From assembly GCA_009193035.1 (NCBI GenBank), contig SWDT01000204.1, positions 186,001-250,000 on the forward strand: a stretch of DNA of 64,000 nucleotides. The letters are read 5' to 3'. Origin of the DNA: Halicephalobus mephisto. Its lineage: Eukaryota > Nematoda > Chromadorea > Rhabditida > Panagrolaimidae. A model generated the notes under the pieces. It was not told where the DNA came from. It searched no databases and saw nothing but the letters and a program-made list of their open reading frames with translations. Of the stretch, positions 1-13,915 are shown one piece after another; the stretch's first letter is position 1; every line of letters begins with the position of its first letter. The position numbers and the translations under genes are program-made.

Positions 1-728
1 GTCTTAATTCCGGTTTAAATGTACGGCCACAGGGCAGCCAACTGGTTCTCTTGTCACCACTAGTTAAATCGGGTTATCTTCTCAAGGAGTGAACCAATCA
101 TCGTTGCAGAATTTGATCAACTTTCAACCTCGGTTTACTTTTCTGATTCCGAAGACAAAAAAGACTAAGCTGTTTCTGAAAGATAGAAGGCGTGGTGATC
201 GTCGAGAGGTTCTTTCTCGTCTGCCGACGGGGCGATCGCCGCGCAATAGTTCTCTCATTTTTCTATTCTTTCTAGTATCTCATCCGCTCGTTCAATTAGG
301 GGTATTCTCTTTTTTTGCTTCCGAAGACAACGCCTTCCACTATAGTTTTGTTGTATATCGCCTGAATTTGGATCTTTTCCGTGCTGACGTCTGATCTCTT
401 CGTCGTAGCTTTTCTTTGAAATCTCTCGTGGATTGCACAAATATCCCCTTCCGTGCGTCTTTACCTCAATGCCTCAGGCGCGACAAAGAACGGCTCCACC
501 CTTCGGAAGGCATCGATGTTGCTGCTTGATCAAAACCACATGCATCAAAATCTGAAGACATCGTTTTCGTCACATCATTTCTCGAATTCTAATCTTTTTC
601 TGTTATATGCGTTTTTTGTATCCGTTCGTGTAATACTTATTCATTCGTATTTATCTTCGCATTTCAAGATCTTTCGGCCAGCGAGCATCAGTGTTCGTTG
701 ATTGCCGACTCAAACAGTTAGGGCCAAC
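1..728. other. Upstream region of the mua-3-like gene, no supported gene
   Basis: I find no exon with good splice sites and protein-like composition here. Short open frames exist on both strands (about 100 codons on + from 89, about 60 codons on - from 440) but they overlap each other and resemble no family. The stretch probably holds the promoter and 5' leader of the gene that starts at 729. A weak acceptor-like AAACAG lies about 15 nt before that ATG and could serve trans-splicing, which is inference. Confidence 0.5.
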
Positions 729-3700
729 ATGGCCGCAGACGTGGTATTTCGGCTGCCCCACAGGACATGTATATTCGTCCTGTATATCCTTCTTATTTTT
801 TCTCCTTCAGTTGATTCAATCGGTGGGAACCTAATTTTTTAACAAAACATTGTTTTACAGCCTTGATATTTATTTTCATTAATGTAATTATATCCTTTCT
901 CAGGTAGTGATCCCTGCCAAGATTATTCCCTTCATGATTGTGACAAAGTAGCTGAATGCTTTAGTGATCAGCCAGGCTACTTCCAATGTCGATGTCCTAA
1001 GGGATTCGTCGATTTATCCCCGGATAAAAAATTCCCTGGACGCAAATGTCAAAAAGGTAAGGAGTGTTTTAGTTCAAAATGCACAAGAACAATTATTATT
1101 CGGGGTTTTCCTTTCACTCTGAATCCACATTTACTGAGTGTACCTGTTTTCTTTTTCAAGTTAAAACATTAGTTTGCGCTAGTTTTTGTACGTCAAAGGA
1201 TATTTTCATGCATGGGATATAATGTCTCTTCGATTTTCGAGCTTCGAAATCATTTCTACCGCCTGGGGTGAAAAGGAGTTTTCAGTTTCATTCTGATTCG
1301 AGCACCTGCAAATCTCGAATTCAGAAATCCCGTCTTACGCAATTGGAAAGAAAGTGATTTGTGATTAATAATCTCGTTCCATTCCTTTCGATTTCTTGAA
1401 ATTGAAAAATAGCCCTCCCGGCATGAATCAGAAGCCGATACCGGGTCGTACGAAGGCCGCCCAAGTCAGGTTTTCAATCAAAATCGCTTTCAAGCGCGAA
1501 ATTGAAACTTAGTTTTTTCATTTATCTTTCAATCTTATCTCGATCAAGACTTGGTTTTATTTTTACTAGGAAAATCTATTTGCTTTTTTTACTGAAATTG
1601 ATGATGCCACACCCAACAAAAATTAAGACAAAAACTCGTTCTAGTCCCGTTCAAACTTTATTGTCCCCACAATCACACTGGAACAGAGGTGAAGATGATA
1701 CGATTTTCATATACTTCTGGGGAAAAATTCCGAATCGCTAGGGGCGAAAACACGCAATTTTTACTAAATTGTTTCTTTTGTTAGTTATACTATGAAACCA
1801 ACATCTCGATTCATAAGTGCGGATTTATTTTTTGCATACTTTAACGATCGGGGTGGAAAATGAAAAGGGGCTTGTGGTACAAGGTCATTGTAAATGGAAT
1901 GACAGAATGATTTTACCTTGAAGACAGCCGCTGACCGAAGAACGATTTTTTACGGCAGCGGATTGAAAAACAAGTCGATCTGGGACAAATCTTTTTTTAC
2001 GAATATACATTTGAGACAAGTTCCTAAAACAGGATGGAACAAATGAAAACACTCAAAGAAATCTAAATACAAATTGGTTTTTAGCTGAAAATGAATGTTC
2101 CCTGGGAACATCTCAATGTGATCCAAATGCCGATTGTATCGATACTGCCGAAGGCTACACCTGTCGATGCAAGAATGGTTGGACTGACGTGAGTGCTGAT
2201 AAACTGAATCAGCCAGGAAGACATTGTCGCAAAGGAAATCAATGTGCCACTGTTGACTGTGCTCCAGAAGCTGAGTGCAGAGAGACTCCATCTGGACCTA
2301 TTTGTCAATGTGGATCTGGATTCGTCGATGTTTCCCGTCAACACGGACGTCCTCAAGGTCGTGTTTGCAGAGTTGTCGTCGATGAATGTAAGGAAAATAA
2401 GCACGACTGTTCTCCTAATGCCAACTGTATTGATTCCGCGGAATCCTTTACTTGTCGATGCAAGGACGGATATCGTGATGACTCCCCTAACACTATTTCT
2501 CGTCCCGGTCGAGTCTGCAACAAGGCTTCCCATATTCCTTCAGCTCCTGAATGTGATGTCAACGATCCAATGAGTTGTGATAAATCTAAAGCCGAAGTTT
2601 GTCTCTTCACTGACGGAACTTATAAATGTACTTGTCCTGTTGGATTTAGCAAACTTCCTGATGGTCGTTGTCTTGCCAGAAATGAATGCGAAGACTCCAA
2701 ACTGAACGATTGCTCTCCAGATGCTGACTGTATTGATACAGCCGATGGATTTACTTGCCAATGTAAGAGTGGATTCGCTGATATTTCTACTGGAGGAAAA
2801 ACTGGTCGTCTTTGTCGTCGCCGAGTGAATGAGTGCGCTTCACCTCAGAGATACGGAGTTGATTGTGATTCCAACGCCGTCTGTATTGACACCGAAGAAG
2901 GATACTCCTGTCGTTGTCGTCCTGGCTTCGCAGATATTTCCGAAGCCTTCAACAGACTTCCTGGAAGGAAATGTGTTGAAGCCATTAATGAATGCTTAGA
3001 TACCAGATTGAACGACTGTTCTGAAAACGCAATTTGTGAGGATGCTAAAGAAGGATATATTTGTACTTGTCGTCACGGTTTTGTTGATGCTTCTACAAAC
3101 CTTACCCATTATCCTGGTCGTGTTTGCAATAAACCCGATAAGAATACAGCAAACGCTGCCTTCGAAGCCCAACTTGACACCTGTGACCCGAAGAATCCTA
3201 GTTGTCCAAGCAACTCTGCTTGTACGGACCGCAAAAAGAAAGGACAATTTGTCTGTGAATGTGTTGAGAATGCTTTCAGATTCTACGACGGAAGTTGTCG
3301 TCTTTCTGCTGCTTGTGACGTCGCTAATGATTGTGATAAGAATGCTGTTTGTGCCAACGTCTTTGACGCTTTTAAATGTCAATGTCGTCCTGGATACGTT
3401 GATCTTTCTCCAGATCCTGAAGTCCGACCTGGTCGTATTTGTAAAGAATGTAAGTTTTTTCTCGTTTTCCATCACAAATAATTAATTTCTCTCAATTTAG
3501 TGGTGAATGAATGTGCAACTAATGCTCATGATTGTTCTCCATTCGCGGAATGTGTTGATGCGACCGACGGGTATGCATGTGTTTGTATGGACGGATTCAC
3601 CGACACGTCTTCTACCCATGGCCTTCTACCTGGCCGCAAATGTAGCAATGGTAAGTTCTTTGTTTTGCATACACGGAAACGAGAAGAATTCACATAATGA

Positions 3701-6700
3701 AAATGATTTTCTTGCTTGAGGCATTTTCGGAGTCATCGTTTCCTTCGAATCAAAATGGGAAGCATTCAAAAGACGTTTTTTGATTGCTACGATTTTGAAA
3801 AGAAAAGGAGAAAGTTTTGACAACTGCGAGCGATTCAGATTTATTGATTTGGGATTTACTTATCGAGGGATACAAATCTTAAAAATTGTCCAATTCCAGC
3901 AAGCAATGAGTGCTTGGATAGATCAACTCACACTTGTGATGAGAATGCTGATTGTATTGATACTCCCGACGGGTACACTTGCCAATGCTACAATGGATTC
4001 GTCGACGTGTCTTCAAGTGCCAATCTTCCTCCAGGTCGTGTGTGTACTGTCCAAACAACCTGTCCTAAACAAAAGACCGATTTGATGTTCCTCATTGATG
4101 GATCTGGATCAATTGGATCTTATGTCTTCAAACAAGAAGTTCTTAGATTCATTCGTGAATTTGTCGAGCTTTTCGATATTGGACTCGACCGAACAAGAGT
4201 AGGTCTGATTCAGTATTCTGACCAAATCAGACATGAATTTGATCTGAATCAATACGCTGATAAGAGTTCTCTGATCCAAGCTATTGATTCTACACAATAC
4301 TTAACTGGTCTTACAAGGACGGGAGCTGCCATTCAGCATATGGTTATGGAAGGATTTGCTGAACGTCGTGGAGCTCGTCCAATCTCCGAAGACGTCTCTC
4401 GAGTCGCCATCGTCATCACTGACGGTCGTTCTCAAGATAACGTCACTGAACCCGCTAAATCTGCCAGGAACTTCAAAATTAATACGTTCGCTATTGGTGT
4501 TACCGATCATGTCTTGGCTTCAGAACTCGAGACCATCGCTGGGTCTCCTCATCGCTGGTTCTACGTTGATCGCTTCAAGGATCTCGACATGCGTCTTCGG
4601 TCTTTGATCCAGAAAATGGCTTGTCCTGCTCCTGAACACCAGCCTCGTCCTAGTGGAGTTTGTAATCCAAATACTCAGACCGGATGTGACCGTGCTCTCA
4701 ATGAGATCTGCAAAGTAGGTGCCGATGGTCAACCCAGATGCCAATGTCCTGAAGGATTTGGACGACATCCAATCACCCATGTTTGTGGAGGCATAATATG
4801 TAATCCCGAACTTCTCACTTCTTGTCCATCTCCAGAAATCTGCAAAGCCACTCCATTTGGCAACTTCCGTTGCATTTGCCCTTATGAACAACCCCGTGGA
4901 CCCGATGGTCGTTGTTCTGGGGAACCTGCATTCAGTCATGACACTGATTGTCCTTCCGGACTTGAATTTAATAGTAAATCCGGAAAATGTATGGTTCCTG
5001 GTTCTTGCGATCCCAGTGATCCCAACGCATGTGATTCTCGTAAACGAGAAAAGTGCTTGCTACATCCTTCCGGCAAATATCATACTTGTCAGTGTACTCC
5101 TGGAGAACGTCGTCATCCAGTAACTGAAATTTGCTGTATGTTGCCATTTCACTTTACCCTTTAAAGTTTGCTTATTTTCAGTGAAAAACGAATGTTTATC
5201 TGGTGAGAACGATTGCGATAGATCAGCTCAGTGTATTGATACTGATGACGGGTATCTCTGTGTCTGTCCTACCAAATATCTTGATAAATCTCCGGATCCC
5301 GTTAACAAACCTGGTCGTGTTTGTGAGCCGGAGAAGAATGAATGTGAACTGGGAACTCATAACTGTTCTCCTGATGCCATCTGCACCAACACTCCTGAAG
5401 GTTACGTCTGTAGATGTAAAGCTGGATTTGTAGACTTCTCTCCAAATCCTCAGCATATTCCTGGTCTTATCTGCAAGGAACTTATCAATGAATGCGCTAC
5501 TCCTGGACTTAATAACTGTGACAAGAATGCCATTTGCATCGACACCGCCGAGTCTTACAAGTGCCAATGTAAAGCTGGATTCACCGATCTCGATGAATTC
5601 AGAAATCCAGGTCGTCATTGCCAGAAGGTCCAACAGAATGAAAGATGCACTGCAGGCCACAACGACTGCGACAAGAACGCTCGCTGTGCCCAAAAAGGAG
5701 ATAACGATTACACTTGTCTCTGTTATCCAGGATTCCGCGATAAGAGTCCAGATCCACTCAATCGTCCTGGTCGTGTCTGTATTCCGCTCATTCCTGAATG
5801 TGATAATCCGACTCTCAACGATTGTGATTCCCCTGATCGAGCTATCTGCACAGACACAGATGAGAGCTACCTTTGCCGTTGTCGACAGGGCTTCTTGGAT
5901 ATTTCCCCCAACATCGCTACCAAACCCGGTCGTCTTTGCAAGGCTCTTGAAAACGAATGTGCTTTGGGAACTCATGATTGTGCCCGTGATGGTGGTATTT
6001 GTGAGGATACTCCAGATTCCTATACTTGTCGCTGTGCCATCAATTACTTGGACGTATCTTATGATCGAACAAATCGTCCTGGAAGAAAATGCAAACGATG
6101 TAAGTAATTTTCGGAATTCCCTTTTAATATTTTTTAACCCGTGTAAAATTGCACTTTCATTTTCTAATAATTTTGCGATAGAAACTACCTCGCGTCATTG
6201 CAACTGGAGGGATATGGATTTTCCATTTTTGACGTTATTTTTTCATATCGGGATATTTAGCTGAAACGACCTAGATCCATCATTCTCAGCGAAAAACGAC
6301 TTTGACCCGTTTACTAAAAAAACTCTAAGTGCAGGGTGGACACACCCAACCGAAGATGCCCTAACTCCGCTGTTAATGAATTTCTTCGTAAAAGGGATTC
6401 TAGTAGTTTTTGTCTCTTTCTCCAAAACACTAATGGGATTAAAATAATGAATCACCCACGCAGAAAGCTACCAAATAATGAACTCGTTTTAGTGATTGAT
6501 GAGTGTGCAACCGGACAAAACGATTGTTCTCCTGAAGCCATTTGTACGGATACAGAAGACTCTTACGTCTGTGCTTGTCCGAGCAACTACATTGATGTTT
6601 CTCCTGATACCGTTAATCGTCCTGGACGACGGTGTCTGAGAAGTAAGAAAAACAATTTCAAAAATAAGAGTCAAGTCAATTTTCAGGAATCAATGAATGC

Positions 6701-9700
6701 ACAGAAAACAAACATGATTGTTCCCCTAACGCTGACTGCCAAGACACTCCCGAATCCTACAAATGTCAATGTCGTGATGATTTTGTTGATGAAAGCCCAG
6801 ATCCGAGTCGTCCCGGTCGTGTTTGTCGTCCTGCTCTCGTTGATGAATGCAGAATCGGGAAACACGATTGTCATCAAGATGCAGAATGCCACGATCTTCC
6901 TCAGGGTTACACTTGTCAATGTCGTCCAGAATTCTTGGATCAATCTCCAAACAGGGTCACTCATCCAGGACGTCTCTGTGTACCTCGACCAACACCACCT
7001 CCAGATGAGTGTCGCGTTGATGACAGTCAATCTTGCAAAGTAGAATTGAACGAAGTCTGTAGACTTATCGATGGAAAACCCAAATGCACTTGCCCGATCA
7101 ATTACAGTCGCGATCCTTCTACGAATGCATGTACTGTTATCAATGAGTGCCTCTTCCCTCAATTCAACGATTGTCATCCAAGTGCTGAATGTATCGATCA
7201 ACAGAAAGGCTACACTTGCAAATGCCGTACAGGATTCAAGGATGTCCTTCCAAGTAAGCCTGGACGTCAATGCCAACCTCTCGTTAACGAATGTCAATTC
7301 CCTCATCTGAACGACTGCCATCAGAACGCTCAATGTATTGATAAAGAAGAAGGTTACGACTGCAAGTGTAATCAAGGATTCAAGGATCTCAGCCCTGATC
7401 ATCCTGGCCGTATTTGTCAACAAATGATCAACGAATGTGCTAAACCCGAGCTTAATTCTTGCGACAAGAACGCCAACTGTATCGATCTCGAAGATGGATA
7501 CAAATGTGAATGTCGCAAGAATTACCTTGACGTCTCTCCTTCTCCAACTCTTCGTGGCCGTGCCTGTCGTCCAATTGTTAACGAATGTGCTGATCCCAAG
7601 CTCAATGATTGCGACAAATCTGCCCGTTGTACTGATACAATTGATTCATACACTTGCCAATGTCCTTCTAATTCCAAGGATATTTCTCCCAATCCAGCTT
7701 TCCCAGGTCGTGTCTGTTTAGTCTTTGAGAACGAATGTCTCACTGGCAAACACGATTGCGATCCCAATGCTATCTGCCATGATAACGAACAATCCTTCTC
7801 TTGTGAGTGTAAGAGTGGATTCACTGATCGGTCTCCCAACAAACTTACTCGTCCTGGAAGAGTATGTGTTAAGTTAGTTGATGAATGTGCTACAGGTCGT
7901 CATACTTGCTCTGCTCAAGCTGAATGCCGTGACTTGGAAGAAGGATATACATGTGAATGCAAAGATGGATACGTAGATCGTTCTCCTAACTTACTTACTC
8001 AACCTGGCAGAGTCTGTGGAACCCCTGAAGTCTGCCCAAGTAACCACGAATGCAGTAGTGCTGCTGTCTGCGAACCCCTTGGTGGTAACAAATACAAGTG
8101 TACCTGTATCCAAGGCTACATCGATCAATCTCCTGCCGGAACTCAAGGCCGTATTTGTGTCAGAAACAATGCTTGTCGTGATCCCCGCCTCAACAACTGC
8201 TCTCGTAACGCCATCTGTTATGATGAACCCAAAGGATACCGCTGTGAGTGTATTAGAGGATATGAAGATCGTTCCCCAGAAGGAGGACCGAAAGGAAGAG
8301 TTTGCGAACCACCAGCACCTCCTCCGCCACCTCCTCGTCCTCCTTGTCAGGATCCTAACCTCAATGATTGTCATTCTGCCGCAGCTTGTCGAGCAACAGG
8401 ACCAACTACTTACACTTGTGAGTGTCTTCCAGGATACGCCGATCGATCTCCAGATGCCAACAATAAACCAGGTCGTGTTTGTGTCCTCACTGAGCCTATC
8501 TGTCTCGACTCCAACAGAAACGACTGTGATCCCGCTGCTATTTGCAGCGAAACCAATGATAAAGATGGGTACACTTGTCGTTGCCGTGATGGTTACGTCG
8601 ATCAGAGTCCCGATGCTGCTCGTCGTCCTGGCAGAATCTGTGTTGCTGAGATCAACGAATGTCTTGACCGTAGTCTAAACGATTGTGATCCCCTCGCTGT
8701 CTGTGAAGACAAAAGAGATGGATATACTTGTCGTTGTCCAGTCAATTCTATCGATCAATCTCCGGATCCCAAACGCCCTGGCCGTAAATGCTTCTTGCAA
8801 ATCGACGAATGCGCTAATCCTTCCCTTAACAACTGCAGTCGATTCGCTGATTGCATCGACAAACAAGAGGGCTATGAATGCAAATGCCGATCTGGATACC
8901 ACGATGAAAATCCAACTCACCCAGGAACTGTCTGTAACTACATCATCAATGAATGTCAAAATCCAAATCTCAACGACTGCCATAAAAACGCTGAATGTAT
9001 GGATCTGCCTGGTGGCTACACTTGCAAATGCAAAAGTCCTTACAAGGATGAAGGACCAAAAGACCGTCCAGGTCGTATATGTCGCTTCAACGAATGTGCT
9101 AGCGAATCGACCAACAAATGTGATAAAAACGCCGTCTGTCAAGACACAGATGACGGTTATATCTGTTACTGCAAGGAAGGATTCTATGATACTTCTCCAA
9201 ATCCTTCTGAACCAGGACGTGTCTGCACTGAATTCAACAATGATGTCTCCACTAAAGCCCCACATCTTGAGGAGCAGCATACTGGCATTCCCTGTGGTCC
9301 CAACAACTACTGTGTTGCTGCAAGGAACGAAGTTTGTGTCGGCGGATCTCGTTGTGCTTGTAGACCCGGAGAAGGACGTGCTTCTCCAACTGATAAGTGC
9401 CAGCCCATCGACGAGATTCCACTCACCTTCAGAGTCACTAACCGCAATAACCAGCCACTATTCTACAGCAACGAATACGGCGACAAGAACAACGAAGCTT
9501 ACGTTGAAATCACGAACGAATTCCAGCAAGACGTTGGCAAAGCTGTTGGAAGTACTGCCTATGCTCCTCGTTATGTCAACACAGACGTTAAGTTCATCAC
9601 CCATCCTAAGACAGTCAACAGTTCTTGGCCTGACGGTCTTCTCTTCAACTTCACTGTCGGAACCACACCTTCTGGAAACCCTGTTGACAGCTGTGAGCTC

Positions 9701-11929
9701 TGGGATGAACTCATGGAATCCCTCCAACGCACAAATGGAGCTATCGGTGGAGGTCACCTCAATGTCCCAGCCGATATTGACCTTCTTGATCCTTGCTATA
9801 AGCCTCCTGTTGTAGACCTTTGTGGTGGACAAGTTTGCAATGTCGAACTCGGTGAAGTCTGTATTGGTGGTTCTCTTTGCGGTTGTGCAAATGGCGAGAA
9901 GAGAGCTTCACCCAAGGATAAATGCCGACCAGTTGAGTCATGGACTTTCCCTCTTTGGGTTATCCGCAAGAATCACGATAACCTTGTCTACAATGAGACT
10001 TTCGGCAACCCTCTGGAGTCGCTTAACAAGGAATATGTTGAAGGATTTGAAAAAGGGGTTGCTGAATGCTATCCTCACACTGTGCTCAAAAACGCCTTCG
10101 TCACTGCTAAAGTCAATGACATCTTCGACCCAATGACAATCAACGCTACTTGGGATACTGGTATTATGTATAATACCACGGTGTATTTCAGGAAGGGAGC
10201 GGTCAGAATTCCATCCGACGCTCGCAATACTCTTATCAGGTACATTATCGACAGAAACAACTACGAAGTCGGGCACAGTAAACAATTCTTGAACCCCTAT
10301 CAACCAGATCCAAACAGTCCTTGCTACAAGAACAACTGTCATCCAAAAGGAATCTGTATCGATCTTGGACCAAACGCCTATCGCTGTGAATGTGGACCTG
10401 GCTACAGAGATCTCAACCCCAACGATCCTGGACATAGATGTTTGCCTACCAGAGGATATAATGAATGCGAACGCGATGAAGACAACGACTGTTCTATAAA
10501 CGCTAGGTGTGTCGACTTGGACTACCTTTACAAATGCGAATGTTTACCTGGATTCACTGATGATTCCCCTAAAGGTGCTATTCCTGGTAGTAACTGCGTT
10601 CTCGACTACTGCAGCGATGTTAATTTCTGTCCTGCTAACTCTACGTGTGTCAATCTCGAACAACAAGCTAAGTGTGAGTGCAACAAGGGATTTGTGGATA
10701 TCAGAGCGAGCCCGAATCGACTCAGCATTGGACTTCCTGAAGATGTAATGTGTCTCAGAATCACTGATGTTGATGAGTGTGCCCTTGGACTCCATAATTG
10801 TTCAGGAGTTGCTAAATGTATTGACAAACCAGTTGGATACACTTGTGAATGCCTTGCTGGATACATCGATGGAAACCCAGCTCTGCCAGGTCGCATCTGT
10901 AGTGCTCTTCAATGTGATCTTTGTAATCAGCACGGTTCCTGCATTCATAACCCTCAAACAAACAACGTTACTTGTGTTTGTAATGATGGTTACACTGGTG
11001 AATTCTGCGACGTTGCCCCTTCAAACATTCCATTGATTCTGCTTATTCTTCTTGCTCTCCTTTTCTTACTCCTAACATTATGTTGTCTTCTCTACCTCTG
11101 CACCAAGTGCCATTGCTTCAAGAGATACAGAGAGCCGCTCTTCACTTATCGTCGTGCCTTCCCATGGTCGACGCTGGATCAATCTGCCTCCAGCGACAGT
11201 GGAGCTGACATGTCGACTGACCTCTATATTCCTCGAGCCAAGGTCAAGGACACTCGTGACGGTGAAGCTGATGCCATGGCTCTTGCTAACTACTTGGACG
11301 ATATGAGAATCCCTCGAGCCCATGTCGATTCCGCTTCTCTCGGCTCTGGCGACAGTGAATACACAATTGCCGAGGAGATTGAACGCAGAGTCATCACAGA
11401 CGTCACCAAGACTGAAACTCGTACAGTCACAACAGAAAACGCCGATGGCACTGTCACAACTACTGAATATAACACAACGATTTACCCAACAGATGGTGGT
11501 ATCGGCCAGTCATCTGTGTCACATCACGTAAGCTGAATTCACCCAAATTCATTCGAATCAAGTAATTTCAGGTCGCGATGCGTGAACGATCAGGCATAGA
11601 TGAGCAAGAACGCGGAGAAAGCGTTGCTGAATTCTCCAACGGAGGACATGCTTACCATTCCCGCAGTCGTAGTGGAGAATTCGCCAGCAGTAGCCATAAT
11701 GCTGGATATGTATCTGTAAGTGGTTTCATATATTGAACATCTTTGCAGTCAGGAATTTCAGGAGCAAGATGATCGCTCAATCAACAGCTACGCCACTGAC
11801 GATGACGGAGTCTACGACAAACATGTTCTAGTAACACATTCTCATGACGCAGATCCAAGCCAAGGCTTTGAACGTTATAAGAGCGAAATCACGACAAAGA
11901 AGAGCAGCCACGAGACTTTCACTAAGTAA
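729..11929 (+). CDS. mua-3: MUA-3-like giant EGF/vWA/SEA transmembrane protein
   Basis: Ten exons join in phase to 3,072 aa: 729-822, 904-1056, 2085-3449, 3501-3650, 3900-5135, 5182-6099, 6493-6642, 6687-11527, 11572-11715 and 11762-11929. Exon 1 encodes a signal peptide (hydrophobic core FVLYILLIF). About 48 EGF-like modules follow, most starting NEC or DEC and ending in a PGR-x-C pattern. A von Willebrand A domain (residues ~646-828) carries the MIDAS motif DGSGSIG. Two SEA-like domains (~2263-2391 and ~2439-2563) are followed by more EGF modules, one membrane segment (~2800-2826, PLILLILLALLFLLL) and a ~245-aa cytoplasmic tail rich in Ser, Thr, Asp and Glu. This order matches nematode MUA-3, a hemidesmosome-associated receptor that anchors muscle to cuticle through the epidermis. 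That function is family knowledge. C. elegans MUA-3 is longer and, as I recall, has N-terminal LDL-A repeats; none is visible here. The start was chosen because it gives the signal peptide. Confidence 0.93.
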
Positions 11930-12830
11930 ATCTATAATCGCAAATTGACACCCACTGCCGCGGAATACCCCATGCTTCCTGATATTGTAAATGCTTATGC
12001 CGTTTGTTCATTTGCGGGTCACGGCTTCGTTTATTGTAAATTTCCGATTTAATTGTTTTGTTAAATTCTCAATCAAGTGCCAATCAAAACTCTGGGCTGC
12101 CGAACTTACCGCTGCCTTTTCTTGCCTCATTGAGCACAGCTATTTGACAGTCTCGAATTCTTGCCTCATAGACATTGCAAGTTCCAGTTATCAACGGCTT
12201 CTTACTTGACAATTGCTCCAATTTCCTTTATAATATGTTTATGCTTTTACAGTTATCGTTTTTGTTAGAAGCAAATATATTGCGTGTTATTGCTTTGTAC
12301 AGATTCGGTGAATAAAGATTTCCTCTGACTTGAAATAATTTACTTTCCAGTACCAACTGGTAATTCCTGCTTTTCATCCGGCTAAAAATAAGATAGATAT
12401 CCAATTTTTCAGAATACGAAAACCCAACCCAAGTCATGACAGAACCTCCAACAAAACTTCATTCCTATAAATACTTTGATTCCTCGCAAGTAGTATATAG
12501 TTGGCGCACCCCCTCTTCCTCGAAGGGGAGATAAGAGGCATTACGCGAAATTCGCTAATACAGCTTGCGTTGATCTTCGATCTATATTTTCTATGAAAGA
12601 ACAAGCAGATTAATTTGTTGTCGAGAGCGATACAATTACCTCTTACATCAGAGATTTGTGCTTTTTATACGACCCGGTCAATGTTTCAATTCTTTCTAAT
12701 CACTTTAATCCAGTTATTCTACAATTTTTCTTGATTATAAATGTTTATTAAAAAGTTAAAACCATTGACAAATTATGACATTATCTTAAGTTCATTTGCC
12801 ATATTTATAAAGTATTTCAGAGGAGTATGA
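11930..12830. other. 3' untranslated and intergenic stretch
   Basis: This stretch contains the likely 3' UTR of the mua-3-like gene and AT-rich spacer. Open frames of about 70 codons occur on both strands but have no splice support or recognisable motifs. I see no RNA gene. Confidence 0.5.
12311..12316 (+). other. Candidate polyadenylation signal of the mua-3-like gene
   Basis: A perfect AATAAA lies about 380 nt after the stop codon at 11927-11929, in AT-rich sequence with no competing coding signal. It is the first canonical signal downstream of the gene. The assignment is inferred from position only. Confidence 0.5.
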
Positions 12831-13134
12831 ATGAGAGATACTCTTTCCAGTAGAATTAATCACATAGAATGTGGGATCGTAAATTTATATATAAGTAAAA
12901 ATAATGGTATTCATTGGATCTGTTACTATAAGAATAAAGACATGTGTTATTATTGTGATTCTTTGGCTTGGATTGCAAAAATATATGAACAATGGAACTA
13001 TAGAATGGGCAGCTTTTCAAATTCGAAAACTTAATGCACATCATTATGGTTATTATTGTTTACTTAGTTTAAAATTATTGGAGAAATATGATTTTAAGGA
13101 ATTTGTGTTAAATCTGGTGACGAACGTAAGCTAG
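12831..13134 (+). pseudogene. Adenain-like cysteine protease fragment (frameshifted)
   Basis: Two overlapping frames together resemble the adenovirus-type/Ulp1-fold protease of Polintons. The first frame (12831-13034) carries CGIVNLY, then HWICYY and a CDS motif, which would supply the catalytic His and Asp. The second frame (from about 13005 to 13134) carries HHYGYYCLL, which would supply the catalytic Cys, followed by a helix like that after the Cys in the family. One frameshift near 13,005 separates them. There is no upstream promoter or complete N-terminus. The assignment is motif-based; a chance match of all three catalytic blocks in the right order is unlikely. Confidence 0.62.
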
Positions 13135-13349
13135 TGTATCAATTTTGTTTCCGAAAACGTCTTAAATTCATTTTTATTATCTTCATTTAATGCGATTTTG
13201 TTTTATTGTAGTGCAAATTATAGTTTGAGCTTGACTCAAAAATTGTTCATTTCTAATTACTTTATATTCGAGGAAACATCTTTTGTAATCATTGAGTTTT
13301 AAAGCCTTGATTACACTTTTTAACGTCTTTCGATTTATCATTCTCTTCA

Positions 13350-13841
13350 TCAGTCTAGAATCTTCTTTATTCTGAATTGATCTTCTTCCAAATTTTCACT
13401 CAAAACATCTGAATATGAAGCCATAAACGAGAAACTGTCCAGAAATCTGTTCTCATAAGCTAGTTTTGATTCCTCACTTCTCTTTTCCACATAGCTGAAA
13501 CTGATAGTTTTGAGAGTTGTTTAGTATTGCTTTTATGTCTGAATAGTTAATTATTTCTTAATTATATGAACTCAAAGTTAGATGTGAGTCATAACTTTTT
13601 AGATTATGGAAGAACACTAGAATAAATCTATTTTTGCTTTTTTAGTGTGCAATTATCACATAAAGGCTCTCGTATTCCCCACTAAGATGATCATGATCTC
13701 TTTCGGATTTTTAATTGAATATACTTGATGACATTCTGGACAGTTTTTACTTTCATCAAATAATTTCCATTCTGTCTCTGTTAAATTTCCCATCTTAGAG
13801 TTGGATCTTCTCAAGGACTGACTCTGACATTCTGGTCTCAC
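13350..13841 (-). pseudogene. Protein-primed DNA polymerase B (DNA_pol_B_2-like) fragments
   Basis: Reading the minus strand, 13841-13656 encodes a short stretch with EWKLFDESKNCPECHQVY, resembling the cysteine-containing segment that precedes the conserved blocks in Polinton-type polymerases. Further downstream in the same orientation, about 13,470-13,350, is YENRFLDSFSFMAS. This matches the RFLDSFKFM-type block of protein-primed family-B polymerases. The order of the two blocks is as in the family, but the intervening and catalytic regions are missing or shifted. This is a relic, not a working gene. Confidence 0.6.
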
Positions 13842-13915
13842 CTCTTAGATATTACCTGACTGGGCGGAGTTTTGGACTTTCTTTCTAAGCATTGGTGGCA
13901 TAATTTATAATCCAA

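Noticed and set aside
89..440. Opposing short open frames at the left edge as a possible gene
   Set aside because: Both strands are open at once, there is no splice chain or motif, and the position fits the promoter/leader of the mua-3-like gene.
2996..3475. Long minus-strand frames through the EGF exons
   Set aside because: They are antisense shadows of a highly repetitive, Cys-codon-rich coding exon; the plus strand has intact EGF modules with correct spacing.
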